Shown: positions 28,228 through 37,171, counted from the stretch's first letter. The stretch: DNA of 64,000 nt from Segatella albensis DSM 11370 = JCM 12258 (GCF_000426565.1 NZ_AUFP01000002.1:62001-126000), one strand, 5' to 3'. Notes: generated by a model from the letters alone, not told the origin. Program-made: numbers and translations.

Positions 28228-29637
28228 TCATAAGTCGCGCCCGGGACGTAACTGTGCAGCATCATCAAAACAAAGGATGGCATTGCAGAGTGTGGCGGCA
28301 AGGTTGCTGCCCCCCTTTCTGCCCTCAACGATAATCTTAGGGATGTCATGGAACGGTTTCACCATATATTTAGACTCCTTGACATGTACGAAGCCTACCG
28401 GTGCTGCGATGATACCGGCAGGATGAGCCTTGCCCTTACGAATCAAATCGCAGAGTTCCATCAATGCCGTAGGTGCATTGCCAAAGGCAAAGAGGGCATC
28501 AGGATGTTCTTCTACAGCCAATCGGATTCCCGCCTGTGTACGGGTGATACCTTTCTGTTGGGCGAGTTCACTCACACGAGGGTCCATCAGATAGCATTTT
28601 GCCTCTACCCCTAACCGTGCCAAGGCGCCCTTGCGGATGCCACTCGTCACCATCGTCACATCAGTCACAATGGTTTTCAACTCGCCTGAGGCTACCTTAC
28701 GATATAGGTTTTCCACAGCATGGTCATCGGTATAGAGGATATCTTCCATATCGAAATCTGCCGTCGTATGAATGGCATGGAGCAAAGCCCACTTATGGTC
28801 GAGCGGGATATCAGGATGTTTCAGTTCGCTCTCTATAGTCCTAAAACTATGGATCATGATATCCTGTCCGATCTTCGCGGCATGGTCGTCATCCTGACGA
28901 TAATACCCGCGAGGGGTTATCATACTACCATTCCATTCGTACGATTGCGAATTACCAATCAGTACCACCGTGAACATATCTATTTCTTCAGGGTCAAAGT
29001 CTTGGAGGGTCGTCAGCGTCACCTTCTGTTCTTCTCTGCCGGCTTGTCTCACATAGCCTACCGGGGTTTCCTTGGCTCTACCCTCTTGCAGGAAAATTTC
29101 CTTCAGTCGATAGAGTTGCCAGTATCTGCCATGACTCTTAGGGTTATATACTGCCGTGATGAAGTCGGCCATCGCGGCAGCATGTATTCGTTTTTCAATG
29201 ACCTCCCATGGGGTCATCAGATCGGATAGTGAGATAACGCAAAAATCATGGCCGATAGGTGCACCGAGCAGAGAGGCCGCCTTCTGGAAGGCGCTGATAC
29301 CCGGATAAGAGATGACCTCAACATCACTGTTACGCTCGCGTTTCATCTCATAGATGAGTGGTGTCATACCATAGATGCCTGCATCGCCACTACTGATGAC
29401 GACAACGACATTGCCTTGTTCTGCGAGTTCGAAGGCCTGCAAGGCTCTGTCGCGTTCACGTTTCATACCGGTGTCGATACATTGGGCATCACTACGAAGA
29501 TAATGTTTGACAAACTGGAAGTAATAGCTATACCCTATTACGATATCTGCCTCGCGAACGGCATTCAGTACGGCGGGGGTCATATCATCTGCACTACCCG
29601 GTCCGATGCCAACAACTATGATTTTTGCGTTACTCAT
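28228..29637 (-). CDS. CbiH-CbiC fusion: precorrin-3B C17-methyltransferase and precorrin-8X methylmutase
   Basis: Residues 1-~245 are CobJ/CbiH (VGIGPGSADDMTP; VISSGDAGIYGM; YNPKSHGR), which contracts the ring and methylates C17. Residues ~260-469 are CobH/CbiC (VTDVTMVTSGIRKG; AAPVGFVHVKESK), which moves the methyl from C11 to C12. It follows the TonB receptor by 10 bases. Together with its three downstream partners it gives most of the ring-modification steps; the cobaltochelatase and the C20-methyltransferase are not in the window. Confidence 0.92.
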   Translation of the reverse strand: MSNAKIIVVGIGPGSADDMTPAVLNAVREADIVIGYSYYFQFVKHYLRSDAQCIDTGMKRERDRALQAFELAEQGNVVVVISSGDAGIYGMTPLIYEMKRERNSDVEVISYPGISAFQKAASLLGAPIGHDFCVISLSDLMTPWEVIEKRIHAAAMADFITAVYNPKSHGRYWQLYRLKEIFLQEGRAKETPVGYVRQAGREEQKVTLTTLQDFDPEEIDMFTVVLIGNSQSYEWNGSMITPRGYYRQDDDHAAKIGQDIMIHSFRTIESELKHPDIPLDHKWALLHAIHTTADFDMEDILYTDDHAVENLYRKVASGELKTIVTDVTMVTSGIRKGALARLGVEAKCYLMDPRVSELAQQKGITRTQAGIRLAVEEHPDALFAFGNAPTALMELCDLIRKGKAHPAGIIAAPVGFVHVKESKYMVKPFHDIPKIIVEGRKGGSNLAATLCNAILCFDDAAQLRPGRDL

Positions 29638-29647
29638 TGATTCATCA

Positions 29648-31708
29648 TTATTTAAACTTCACCTTCAGTCCTACTACGAGCATTCTGCCTGGTGAGTAGA
29701 GTGCATATCGGCGCTTGTCGCTATCGATACGATTATCGGTCTTATTCAGGATGTTATCCACACCGATACTTGGTTCGATAAACGCCCACTTCAGATAATC
29801 GAAGGTATGTGTTGTATTCAGATTCCATACACCGAAGCCTGGAGCATCTTCATAACTTGGGTAATAGGTCTTACTCTGCAGTCTGCCGTTCAAATTCACG
29901 TTGAGGGCATACTTGTTCCATACATGGTGATAGTTGGCTGCTACGGTTGCGGTATTGCGGATACTACGTTCCAAAACTTGCCATACGTCAGCGCTCTTGG
30001 TCTTTGCATAAGTATAGGCATAGTTGGCTGTGAGATCAAAACCCGGGAGGACGTTAGCCCATAGGTTTACCTGTACACCTTTTACCAATCCACGGTCACT
30101 ATTCTGATAGAGTGAATAATGGGTGAGCTTCTTAGCCTGTGGATCTGTCATCTCTGGGAATGCTTTTCTCAGTTCTACAAGTTTCTCCGGAGTTACATCA
30201 ACATAATTCTTGATGACCATATCGCTGATATAGTTCATGAAGCCATTAACAGACATAGAGAATCTATTGGTACGGTATTCTGCATTCAAAGCGACATAAT
30301 TACTCTTCTCCGGCTTCAAGTTCTTGTCACCAAAAGTTACCATCACCTTACCATGGTTTACAGAGAAGTAATTGTAATACAACTCATCAAGTCCCGGAGC
30401 ACGGAAACCCATGGCGTAGTTGGCACGCAAGTTGAAGTTACCCACAGAATACATCAACGCAAACTTTGGAGTAAGTCGGTTACCGAAAGTTTCATGATAG
30501 TTGTAACGCAATCCGGCAGTAGCCTTCAAACCGCTTACGATTGTTTGTTCATGCTGAACATATCCGGCTAAGGTATATACGTGTTCATCGATATTACCCG
30601 AAGAGGCTGTAAGGAAGTCGTTACGCCAGTTGGCACCAATCACGGTGGTACCATTCTTTACGAAATGGAATACGCCCTTCAGGTCAGACTCATAAGAGCG
30701 TTGCTTCTTCTGCTGAATATAGTCGCCGATATGATTTGACTTGGTCTCGACATCATATTCCTTACCATAACGGAACTTATCGGTGGTAAAGGTAAACTGG
30801 ATAGAATTCTTGTCGTTGATCTTATAGATACTTCCCAAATCCCATCGCAATCCTTTATATCGCATCTCGTAATCATATCCTCCGGCGATATCGGTACGGG
30901 TATCCGGACGATTGGTCATCTTGTAAGATGTGCTCAGCGAAGCATTGAAAGAAAGATGACGATTGACGTCATACACAAACTTCTGACTGAAAAGGTTCGA
31001 CTTGTAACCGACAAAGATCGGAGACAAAGACTGCCGGGTTTCACCATCTTCACCCTTTACATATTCCAAAGGGTTGATGCGATAGCTATCAGCCTTGTCG
31101 TGAGTGAATGTCGTATATGATCCGAATCCCTTGTAATAGGCATCGAGGTTCACAGACTGTGTCAACTGTCCACGTCCTGAAACACGAGTATTTGATGTTA
31201 CAGATACGAGATCGTTCGTAGGTTGGTCGGTAATAATGTTGATGACACCGCCGATGGCATCAGAGCCATAAAGTGAGGAAGCCGCACCGTCAAGTACCTC
31301 GATACGCTTCACACGAGACATATCGACACGATTCAAATCAACATTGTTGCTGATATCACCAGACAACTTCTGACCATTGACGAGCACCAAGATATACTTG
31401 TTTCCCAATCCGTTGAGACGCAACTGTGATCCCATGGCATTAGGAGCCAATGAAACCTGAGGAAGCATGTGAGTCAACGCTGCATCAAGGGTGGTGATGC
31501 CTTGTTCGTGGATTTCACCCTTCGTGAGTACATGTACCGGCGTTGATGAGGATTTAAGATGCTGATGATGTCCCGAGGCTGTAACCACTACAGGGTCAAG
31601 AACATGAGTACGATAAACACTCAATGTATCATTCTTTTGATGCATCTGAGCATTTGCAGGGTAAGTGGCGACCATTCCGCCCACTAACAATAAATAAACT
31701 TTCTTCAT
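29648..31708 (-). CDS. TonB-dependent outer-membrane receptor, BtuB-like (cobalamin/corrinoid)
   Basis: A 686-residue receptor with signal peptide, an N-terminal plug (about 40-160; VVVTASGHHQH, VEVLDGAASSLYGSDAIGG-type segment near 135) and a 22-strand-type barrel ending in an aromatic-poor VGLKVKFK. It lacks a carboxypeptidase-like N-terminal extension. A cobalamin riboswitch lies directly upstream and corrinoid synthesis genes follow in the same operon, so vitamin B12 or a precursor corrinoid is the likely ligand. Confidence 0.88.
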   Translation of the reverse strand: MKKVYLLLVGGMVATYPANAQMHQKNDTLSVYRTHVLDPVVVTASGHHQHLKSSSTPVHVLTKGEIHEQGITTLDAALTHMLPQVSLAPNAMGSQLRLNGLGNKYILVLVNGQKLSGDISNNVDLNRVDMSRVKRIEVLDGAASSLYGSDAIGGVINIITDQPTNDLVSVTSNTRVSGRGQLTQSVNLDAYYKGFGSYTTFTHDKADSYRINPLEYVKGEDGETRQSLSPIFVGYKSNLFSQKFVYDVNRHLSFNASLSTSYKMTNRPDTRTDIAGGYDYEMRYKGLRWDLGSIYKINDKNSIQFTFTTDKFRYGKEYDVETKSNHIGDYIQQKKQRSYESDLKGVFHFVKNGTTVIGANWRNDFLTASSGNIDEHVYTLAGYVQHEQTIVSGLKATAGLRYNYHETFGNRLTPKFALMYSVGNFNLRANYAMGFRAPGLDELYYNYFSVNHGKVMVTFGDKNLKPEKSNYVALNAEYRTNRFSMSVNGFMNYISDMVIKNYVDVTPEKLVELRKAFPEMTDPQAKKLTHYSLYQNSDRGLVKGVQVNLWANVLPGFDLTANYAYTYAKTKSADVWQVLERSIRNTATVAANYHHVWNKYALNVNLNGRLQSKTYYPSYEDAPGFGVWNLNTTHTFDYLKWAFIEPSIGVDNILNKTDNRIDSDKRRYALYSPGRMLVVGLKVKFK

Positions 31709-31802
31709 TACTTTATGATTTACGGATTCGATGTCGTGATATAAAGAACATGAATCCTAGTTAAACTTCAACTCCTGGAAGTCTTATACTCTATAATATA
31801 GA

Positions 31803-31970
31803 TAAGGTAGGTATTCTGGCTCTCCTCAATTCACTATACCTTCCCGCTCGACGCAGTGGCGTTATACTAGTGAATCAGTAAAACGAGGATTACAGCTGCA
31901 GGAACAGCTCCGGTATTCCACCGGATTCCCTTGCATCCTTCAGATTCTTCTTAAGGATTGCCTCATCTGG
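31803..31970 (-). promoter_or_regulatory. Cobalamin riboswitch
   Basis: On the minus strand the B12-box core elements occur in order: AAGGGAATCCGGTG, CCGGAGC, TTCCTGCAGCTGTAATCC, GCCACTG (31860-31854) and AGCGGGAAGGT. This is the classic cobalamin riboswitch, repressing by adenosylcobalamin binding. The exact ends are approximate. It controls the TonB receptor and presumably the whole corrinoid operon to 23382. Confidence 0.95.
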
Positions 31971-31974
31971 AATG

Positions 31975-31982
31975 CAAAGATA
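31975..31982 (-). promoter_or_regulatory. -7 element (TATCTTTG) in front of the riboswitch
   Basis: The minus strand reads TATCTTTGC, placing the transcript start near 31971, right at the beginning of the riboswitch. The leader to the receptor start is about 260 bases. Confidence 0.65.
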
Positions 31983-32057
31983 CATATAAATTAAGAAAAA
32001 GAGGGTAATTTTGATATATTTTTTAAAAACATCCTTTTATTTTCTCTTAGAAAGTTT

Positions 32058-32065
32058 TACTTTTG
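32058..32065 (+). promoter_or_regulatory. -7 element (TACTTTTG) just before cbiA
   Basis: TACTTTTGC ends 5 bases before the ATG at 32071, leaving no room for a riboswitch or leader. No -33 box was recognised. Confidence 0.45.
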
Positions 32066-32070
32066 CAATA

Positions 32071-33357
32071 ATGAATATGATTCCTCAATTTCTCATCGCT
32101 GCACCATCCTCGGCTTCCGGAAAAACCACAATCGCCCGCGGACTGATGGCGCTCTATACGCACAAGGGGTTACATGTGCAACCCTGCAAGTGTGGACCTG
32201 ACTATATAGATACGAAGTATCATGCTATGGTATGTGGGCGACCTTCGGTGAATCTCGACTCTTTCATGGCCAGCAAATCTCATATCCAAGAGATTTATGC
32301 CCGATATGCTGACCATGCTGATCTGACGATCACGGAAGGTATGATGGGACTATACGATGGATATGACCGCGACCTGGGTTCTTCGGCCGAGATTGCTCGT
32401 ATCTTGCATCTGCCTGTGATACTGGTCGTAAACGCGAGATCATCGGCTTATTCCATCGCTCCTCTGATACAGGGCTTTGTCAACTTCAGAAAGGATGTGG
32501 AGATTGCGGGAGTTATCTTCAACCAGGTGGGGTCGCAGCGCCATTTCAACATGCTAAAACAGGCTTGCGACGACATCGATGTTCGGTGCTTCGGATATCT
32601 TCCCAAACAGTCTGAATGGGAAGTGTCATCAAGATATCTGGGGTTAGACTTCAACACGGATTCTAAATCACAACAACTTATCGAACAACTCGACAAGACG
32701 GTTGACTGGCGGGGATTGCTCGAATTGAAACATCCGCTCGCGGCTCCTTCTCCCGTAACTTCACAAAGGGATGGGGGGCATATCCTTGTGGCGCGAAACG
32801 CTGATTCTTTCTCTTTTATCTATCAGGAACATATCGACATTCTGCGTACGCTCGGAACCGTGGATTTCTTTGATCCGGAAGAGAATTTCTCACTTCCTGA
32901 TGATACTTCTCTGTTATATCTACCGGGTGGCTATCCTGAACAGCACACTGAAGCACTCATGAAGGCTGAAACCACGAGGAAGTCTATCAGAGAATATGCA
33001 CAGAGAGGAGGAAAGGTTCTTGCCGAATGTGGGGGAATGATGTATCTATGCAAGGAAATCCTCACCGATGAGGGATGTTGGGAGATGTGTGGAGTGTTGC
33101 CGTATTCCATCACAGCACGAAAATCAGACCGGAAATTATCTCTCGGATATCGTCAAATGGAATGGAATCATCAGAATCTTCGGGGGCATGAATTCCATTA
33201 CACACAATTCTGCAATGAAGTTCCTGCATCGATGACGCAAGTATATAATGCTGCCGGGACTCCTGTGACAACTCCCGTATTCCGCGAAGGGAATGTCATC
33301 GCCAGCTACACACATCTTTACTGGGGAGAAACAGACCCGTTAAAGTTGTTTCTGTAG
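32071..33357 (+). CDS. cbiA: Cobyrinate a,c-diamide synthase
   Basis: 428 residues from the ATG at 32071; an upstream in-frame ATG at 32011 is rejected because it precedes the -7 element. The N-terminal P-loop amidoligase domain has SSASGKTT and KCGPDYIDTKYH. The C-terminal class I glutamine amidotransferase has the nucleophile in AECGGMMYL and the catalytic HEFHYTQF region. It amidates the a- and c-acetates of cob(II)yrinate using glutamine and ATP. It is divergent from the riboswitch operon and apparently under separate control. Confidence 0.93.
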   Translation: MNMIPQFLIAAPSSASGKTTIARGLMALYTHKGLHVQPCKCGPDYIDTKYHAMVCGRPSVNLDSFMASKSHIQEIYARYADHADLTITEGMMGLYDGYDRDLGSSAEIARILHLPVILVVNARSSAYSIAPLIQGFVNFRKDVEIAGVIFNQVGSQRHFNMLKQACDDIDVRCFGYLPKQSEWEVSSRYLGLDFNTDSKSQQLIEQLDKTVDWRGLLELKHPLAAPSPVTSQRDGGHILVARNADSFSFIYQEHIDILRTLGTVDFFDPEENFSLPDDTSLLYLPGGYPEQHTEALMKAETTRKSIREYAQRGGKVLAECGGMMYLCKEILTDEGCWEMCGVLPYSITARKSDRKLSLGYRQMEWNHQNLRGHEFHYTQFCNEVPASMTQVYNAAGTPVTTPVFREGNVIASYTHLYWGETDPLKLFL

Positions 33358-33394
33358 TGTTAGAATGATGTAGTATACGGAATACGCAACAAAA

Positions 33395-33646
33395 TCACAA
33401 CAGTTGCATGGCTTTCTGATATTCCTCTGAGATTATCAGTTCCAAGTTTAGGTGATGAATTTCACAGAGTTTCAGCAAAGCTGAGTTGTGCGGAGCAAGG
33501 ATTCGATAGAGACGAAGACCTTTCAGCACATTCCGTCTATAAGCCTCAGGATTACTGTTCTTTATGGCTCGATAGTCATCAAATGATACCTGGAATCCTG
33601 CCTTTAGGGCTTTCCTTATTTCTTCTTCAATCTTTGAGTCGGTCAT
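33395..33646 (-). CDS. Small protein of unknown function
   Basis: 83 residues, helical and charged (opening MTDSKIEEEIRKALK), without signal peptide or known motif. It follows the 205-residue unknown gene by 12 bases on the same strand and is probably co-transcribed. Not recognised. Confidence 0.6.
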   Translation of the reverse strand: MTDSKIEEEIRKALKAGFQVSFDDYRAIKNSNPEAYRRNVLKGLRLYRILAPHNSALLKLCEIHHLNLELIISEEYQKAMQLL

Positions 33647-33658
33647 TATACTATACTA

Positions 33659-34276
33659 TTATTTTTTCTTTTTGCTTTTAGGCATGATATCGCGCAAACT
33701 CCGATTGTCTTTAATTTGCTTTTCCAGATATCTTATCTTCATCCTAAACATAATCATCTGTCCTTTATCATCACTATCGAGACCGATACTATTGGCCAGT
33801 ACATCGATAAAGATTATACGATTGGTAGACTGTCTGGCATGGCCGTTGGCAAGTGGTTCCATCTCCAGCCATTTCGAGTTGGCACTCTTGAGACAGGTAA
33901 AGAGAAAGCACTCCAGTGCTTTAGGTTTGGTGGTAAGGAATGCTTTCTTCATATCGTTTACATCTTCGATATTGAGGATGTATCCCGCTCTGGAAAGAAA
34001 TTTAATATCATAGACAAATTGTTCCTTGTCGCTCATGAAGTCGATGAGACTTTGCGACACACCTGCTGCACGATGATTGTATTCATCGATATACTGATAG
34101 AGCATGCCACAGGCTTTCTTCATCGAGAAGAGTAAAATCTTGTCTAATTCGTCCTTGCTAACGACGCCCTGTTCGAAATAGTCGGAAACTATATCGACAA
34201 ATTGTTTAAACGCATTTTGATTCTTTAGGAAACTATCGGAAGGAAGGTTTCCTAATACATGGGGTATCGTATTCAT
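33659..34276 (-). CDS. Protein of unknown function with basic tail
   Basis: 205 residues, mostly helical, cytoplasmic by composition, ending in KSKKKK, which could contact nucleic acid. No domain recognised. It has its own promoter (TATTTTTG at 34325-34318), sits downstream of the candidate small RNA, and forms a two-gene unit with the 83-residue gene. Confidence 0.65.
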   Translation of the reverse strand: MNTIPHVLGNLPSDSFLKNQNAFKQFVDIVSDYFEQGVVSKDELDKILLFSMKKACGMLYQYIDEYNHRAAGVSQSLIDFMSDKEQFVYDIKFLSRAGYILNIEDVNDMKKAFLTTKPKALECFLFTCLKSANSKWLEMEPLANGHARQSTNRIIFIDVLANSIGLDSDDKGQMIMFRMKIRYLEKQIKDNRSLRDIMPKSKKKK

Positions 34277-34317
34277 CCAAAAATAATCTAATATATACTT
34301 TGAGTTCTTTCAGCGTG

Positions 34318-34325
34318 CAAAAATA
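34318..34325 (-). promoter_or_regulatory. -7 element (TATTTTTG) of the two unknown genes
   Basis: The minus strand reads TATTTTTGC 41 bases ahead of the start at 34276. Confidence 0.5.
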
Positions 34326-34398
34326 CTAAAAAAATATGGGAAACCCGCAAGAAAAATCTTACTTTTTCATCAAATACTGTATAATAACGTGGCATACG

Positions 34399-34430
34399 AA
34401 AAAGGGGGACTGTCTCTCGACTGGCCCCCG
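34399..34430 (-). terminator. Hairpin terminator of the candidate small RNA
   Basis: On the minus strand GGGGG (34429-34425) pairs with CCCCC (34408-34404), with further inner pairing, followed at once by TTTTT (34403-34399). Confidence 0.7.
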
Positions 34431-34497
34431 TTCACAATTACTCAAGTTTTAAATTTACTTTTCTATCGATTAATAAGAACTCTTTCTATTCTTTCGG
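34399..34497 (-). ncRNA. Candidate ~100-nt small RNA
   Basis: A complete promoter (34532-34501) would start a transcript near 34497, and a GGGGG/CCCCC hairpin with a TTTTT tract ends it near 34399. No convincing reading frame lies between; the body is A-rich with purine tracts. The nearest genes are the end of lrgB upstream and an independent promoter downstream. I could not assign it to a known RNA family. Confidence 0.55.
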
Positions 34498-34500
34498 ATG

Positions 34501-34532
34501 CAAATATACAAAACTTTGTTGAAACCAACAAA
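34501..34532 (-). promoter_or_regulatory. Full-consensus promoter of the candidate small RNA
   Basis: Minus strand: TTTG (34532-34529), 20 bases, TATATTTG (34508-34501) followed by C. This is one of the best promoter matches in the window and precedes no nearby reading frame. Confidence 0.75.
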
Positions 34533-34737
34533 ACATATCGGCAATCAAAAGTCGAAATTAGTTCTTTTATTCATATACGTTTTTTCATTTTTTATCCACA
34601 CATTTTCACACAACTTCTATTTTTCCTTTATCTTTAGTATATAAGAACAGGAGAAAAACTTGCAACCGTATTACAAATTTTGAAGTTTTCATTTTAACTT
34701 TCATTAACCACAAATATTTTCCTCAACAAGTTACTTT

Positions 34738-35430
34738 TCACAGAAACCAGGAAAATACCGTAGCACCAAGTACTGTCATGATACCACTTACTACGATGGA
34801 CAATCCGCTCATGGCGCCTTCAACCTGTCCCATTTCCATAGCACGGGCCGTACCAATGGCATGGGATGCACTACCTATGGCGACACCCTTGGCAATAGGT
34901 TCTTCTATATGCAAGAATTCTAATACTCTGTCGGCGATCACATTTCCGATAACACCGGTAAGCACAATGACAACGACTGTTACTGATACGTATCCACCTA
35001 ACTCCTGAGAGACGCCCATACCGATGGCGGTCGTAATAGACTTAGGAAGGAAAGTTACGTATGATGCATGATCGAACCCAAACAATAAGGCTAAGATAAG
35101 TATCGTGATCATCGAACTAATCACTCCGGATAATATTCCGGCCAATACTGCCTTATAGTTTTTCTTCAATAGTTCTACCTGTTGATATAATGGAACTGCC
35201 AGACAGATCGTTGCTGGAGTAAGCATATAGCTGATAATATCTGCTCCTTCACTATAGGTTTGATAAGGAAGTCCTGTAACCAAGAGGAATGCGATAATCA
35301 AAACAATAGAAACCAATAGTGGATTGAGGATGCTCCAACCCGTCTTTCGTTTCAACAACATACCAATGGCATAGGCTCCGATACTGAGCAGGACACCCAG
35401 AAATACTGAATTCTGCAATAAGTCTTTCAT
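34738..35430 (-). CDS. lrgB: LrgB/CidB-family membrane protein
   Basis: The ATG at 35430 overlaps the lrgA stop (ATGA) and is preferred over an upstream in-frame ATG inside lrgA. The 230-residue product has about seven hydrophobic segments and family features such as LPKSITTAIGMGVS and GSASHAIGTARAMEMG. LrgAB/CidAB proteins were first linked to holin-like control of lysis in Gram-positives; more recent work supports pyruvate or similar metabolite transport. The role here is inferred only at family level. Confidence 0.9.
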   Translation of the reverse strand: MKDLLQNSVFLGVLLSIGAYAIGMLLKRKTGWSILNPLLVSIVLIIAFLLVTGLPYQTYSEGADIISYMLTPATICLAVPLYQQVELLKKNYKAVLAGILSGVISSMITILILALLFGFDHASYVTFLPKSITTAIGMGVSQELGGYVSVTVVVIVLTGVIGNVIADRVLEFLHIEEPIAKGVAIGSASHAIGTARAMEMGQVEGAMSGLSIVVSGIMTVLGATVFSWFL

Positions 35431-35786
35431 TCGGCTGCCTCCTTTCCGCGACGAATCACATATTGGGTCACGAGTCCGGCAACAGACATCACTACTACTG
35501 TACTTATTATCGTAATGGCGAGATACTGGAATATTGAGCCCTTGATGGCTTCCCAAGAGTCAATAAGTCCTACTGCTGAAGGGATAAACATCACAGGCAT
35601 CACAGCGATGAGGAACATACTGACTTCTCGGATATCTTTCACCTTGATCCATTTCATCTCCAATACTCCGAACAACAAGATAATACCATAGATGCTGGCG
35701 GGTACCGGAACCGGTATGAAATGATGGAGTACTTCCCCGATAAATGCGAATATGATAATAATAAGTAGTTGTATAATATATTTCAT
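35427..35786 (-). CDS. lrgA: LrgA/CidA-family holin-like membrane protein
   Basis: 119 residues with four transmembrane segments and the motif PVPASIYGIILLF typical of LrgA/CidA. It pairs with LrgB by a 4-base overlap. Upstream, after 31 bases, lies a cytidylate-kinase-like gene on the same strand, probably the operon head. Confidence 0.9.
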   Translation of the reverse strand: MKYIIQLLIIIIFAFIGEVLHHFIPVPVPASIYGIILLFGVLEMKWIKVKDIREVSMFLIAVMPVMFIPSAVGLIDSWEAIKGSIFQYLAITIISTVVVMSVAGLVTQYVIRRGKEAAE

Positions 35787-35817
35787 TTTGCTATCCTTCT
35801 TTTTACCCTTCTTTTAA

Positions 35818-36396
35818 TTATTTAATGTTCAATGCTTTGATATATCCTTCTATGATCGATGCCGTATGCGAGGAATCCAACCGACAGTTGTCCAGACAGA
35901 TGTCGTAATCGGCAGCATTTCCCCAAGTCAGACCTGTATAGTATTTATGATAACTGATACGACAATCGTCTATATAGTCAACAAACTCTTGTGCTTCGGT
36001 CTTCTTCATATTTTTCTCTTGCATGATATCCAGCACCCTGGCATCCACGTTACCCTTAAGGAATACAGATACCAGATCTTTTCGATTCCTAAAGATATAA
36101 TTTCCGCATCGTCCTATGATGATGCAATCCCTATCTCCGATCATATCCGAGAGCATTTTAATAGGTTTCTCATGCAGACTGATGTTTGCTTCTGCATATC
36201 CTTCTGATATCGCGAACATCAGATTGTCTACAGGACGCTCCTCGAAGAAGTCATCCATTTCCTGCAAGATGCCCTTTTCTTCGGCCATATCCATCAAACT
36301 CTTTCTCGTATAGAGAGGTATGCCATAATGTTCTGCAAGTATCTCGCCCACATGGATTGCACCGCAACCACATTGGCGCGCTATTGTAATTATCAT
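35818..36396 (-). CDS. Cytidylate kinase-like family protein
   Basis: A 192-residue P-loop protein of the cytidylate-kinase-like family (opening IITIARQCGCGA, then YTRKSLMDMAEE and IIGRCGNYI). The loop reads RQCGCGAIHVG in place of the canonical GxxxxGK, so the usual lysine is not obvious, as often in this family. Nucleotide specificity is unknown; housekeeping CMP kinase is expected elsewhere. It likely heads the operon with lrgA-lrgB. Confidence 0.8.
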   Translation of the reverse strand: MIITIARQCGCGAIHVGEILAEHYGIPLYTRKSLMDMAEEKGILQEMDDFFEERPVDNLMFAISEGYAEANISLHEKPIKMLSDMIGDRDCIIIGRCGNYIFRNRKDLVSVFLKGNVDARVLDIMQEKNMKKTEAQEFVDYIDDCRISYHKYYTGLTWGNAADYDICLDNCRLDSSHTASIIEGYIKALNIK

Positions 36397-36427
36397 ACTT
36401 TATTTTTTATCGTTAAAAAAACGAGTG

Positions 36428-36435
36428 CAAAGGTA
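36428..36435 (-). promoter_or_regulatory. -7 element (TACCTTTG) of the kinase-like/lrgAB operon
   Basis: The minus strand reads TACCTTTGC 31 bases before the start at 36396. Confidence 0.5.
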
Positions 36436-36580
36436 GTCATAATTTACCTAATAAATGCGAGAAAGACGCTTTTATATCTTCCGTACCCGTAATTTATTGA
36501 TATATATCTAATCGCTAAATAGAAAGGAAATCGCAAGATGACCTTTGGATTAGCTGATAGAAGATGCTTACGAGCAAAAA

Positions 36581-36618
36581 GTAAAGTGCCTTAACTTCAT
36601 GAAGTTAAGGCACTTTAC
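36581..36618 (-). terminator. Hairpin terminator after tmRNA
   Basis: An 18-bp perfect inverted repeat (36581-36598 with 36601-36618) separated by two bases lies about 43 bases downstream of the tmRNA 3' end on the minus strand. Confidence 0.7.
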
Positions 36619-36661
36619 AGATTCCTAATTGTTTTTTTGACTTTGTCTGAAAAGATGGTCG

Positions 36662-37058
36662 TGGAGCTGGCGGGAGTCGAACCCGCGTCCAAACAGGGAA
36701 ACCATACGCTTTCTACACGTTTATTCCAGCCTTCGGTTTTCGTGTATCGGCAAGACCTGGACCACCAACCGATACCTTATCCTCTAAAATTTCATCAGAC
36801 GAGCGAGGCATCGCCAGACTATTTCCGATTTAACCTGCACCACTATATCTTTAGATTCGGAACAACATCCTCGGAGCGGTGTCTCGTCCTATCACCTTGT
36901 GACAGGATTAAGCCAGTAATCTACTGTACTTCGATTAGGCAGCGAGAGCGTAATTGTTTTCGCCAATTAATTTTTGATCACTCAGATTAAGGAGCTAGCC
37001 ATCGAGGCTCCGCGTGCTTACGTACCATTTCATCCCGCTGTCAAATCCAAACAACCCC
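36662..37058 (-). ncRNA. ssrA: Transfer-messenger RNA (ssrA)
   Basis: The minus strand begins GGGGTTGTTTGGATTTGACAG, a typical tmRNA 5' end, and finishes with the T-arm GCGGGTTCGACTCCCGC and CAGCTCCA that pairs with the 5' GGGGTTG. The tag frame is readable at 36964-36935 and encodes GENNYALAA plus stop. It rescues stalled ribosomes and tags the nascent peptide for proteolysis. The CCA end does not appear to be encoded. Confidence 0.96.
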
Positions 37059-37078
37059 TGAAATGTACTTTTCTGCTG

Positions 37079-37109
37079 CAAAGATAAATCAATTTACAGT
37101 AATAGCAAA
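37079..37109 (-). promoter_or_regulatory. Promoter of tmRNA
   Basis: Minus strand TTTG (37109-37106), 19 bases, TATCTTTG (37086-37079), about 20 bases before the mature 5' end. Confidence 0.8.
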
Positions 37110-37171
37110 ATAAAAATGGAAGTTTTTGTTCGTTTTCGCACATATTATATATATGATTGCCATTTTTATGC

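Noticed and set aside
31970..32071. Riboswitch controlling cbiA on the plus strand
   Set aside because: The cobalamin riboswitch elements read only on the minus strand and the cbiA -7 box is 5 bases before its ATG.
35431..35556. N-terminal extension of LrgB
   Set aside because: It lies wholly inside lrgA in another frame, and the ATG at 35430 gives the normal family length with an ATGA overlap.
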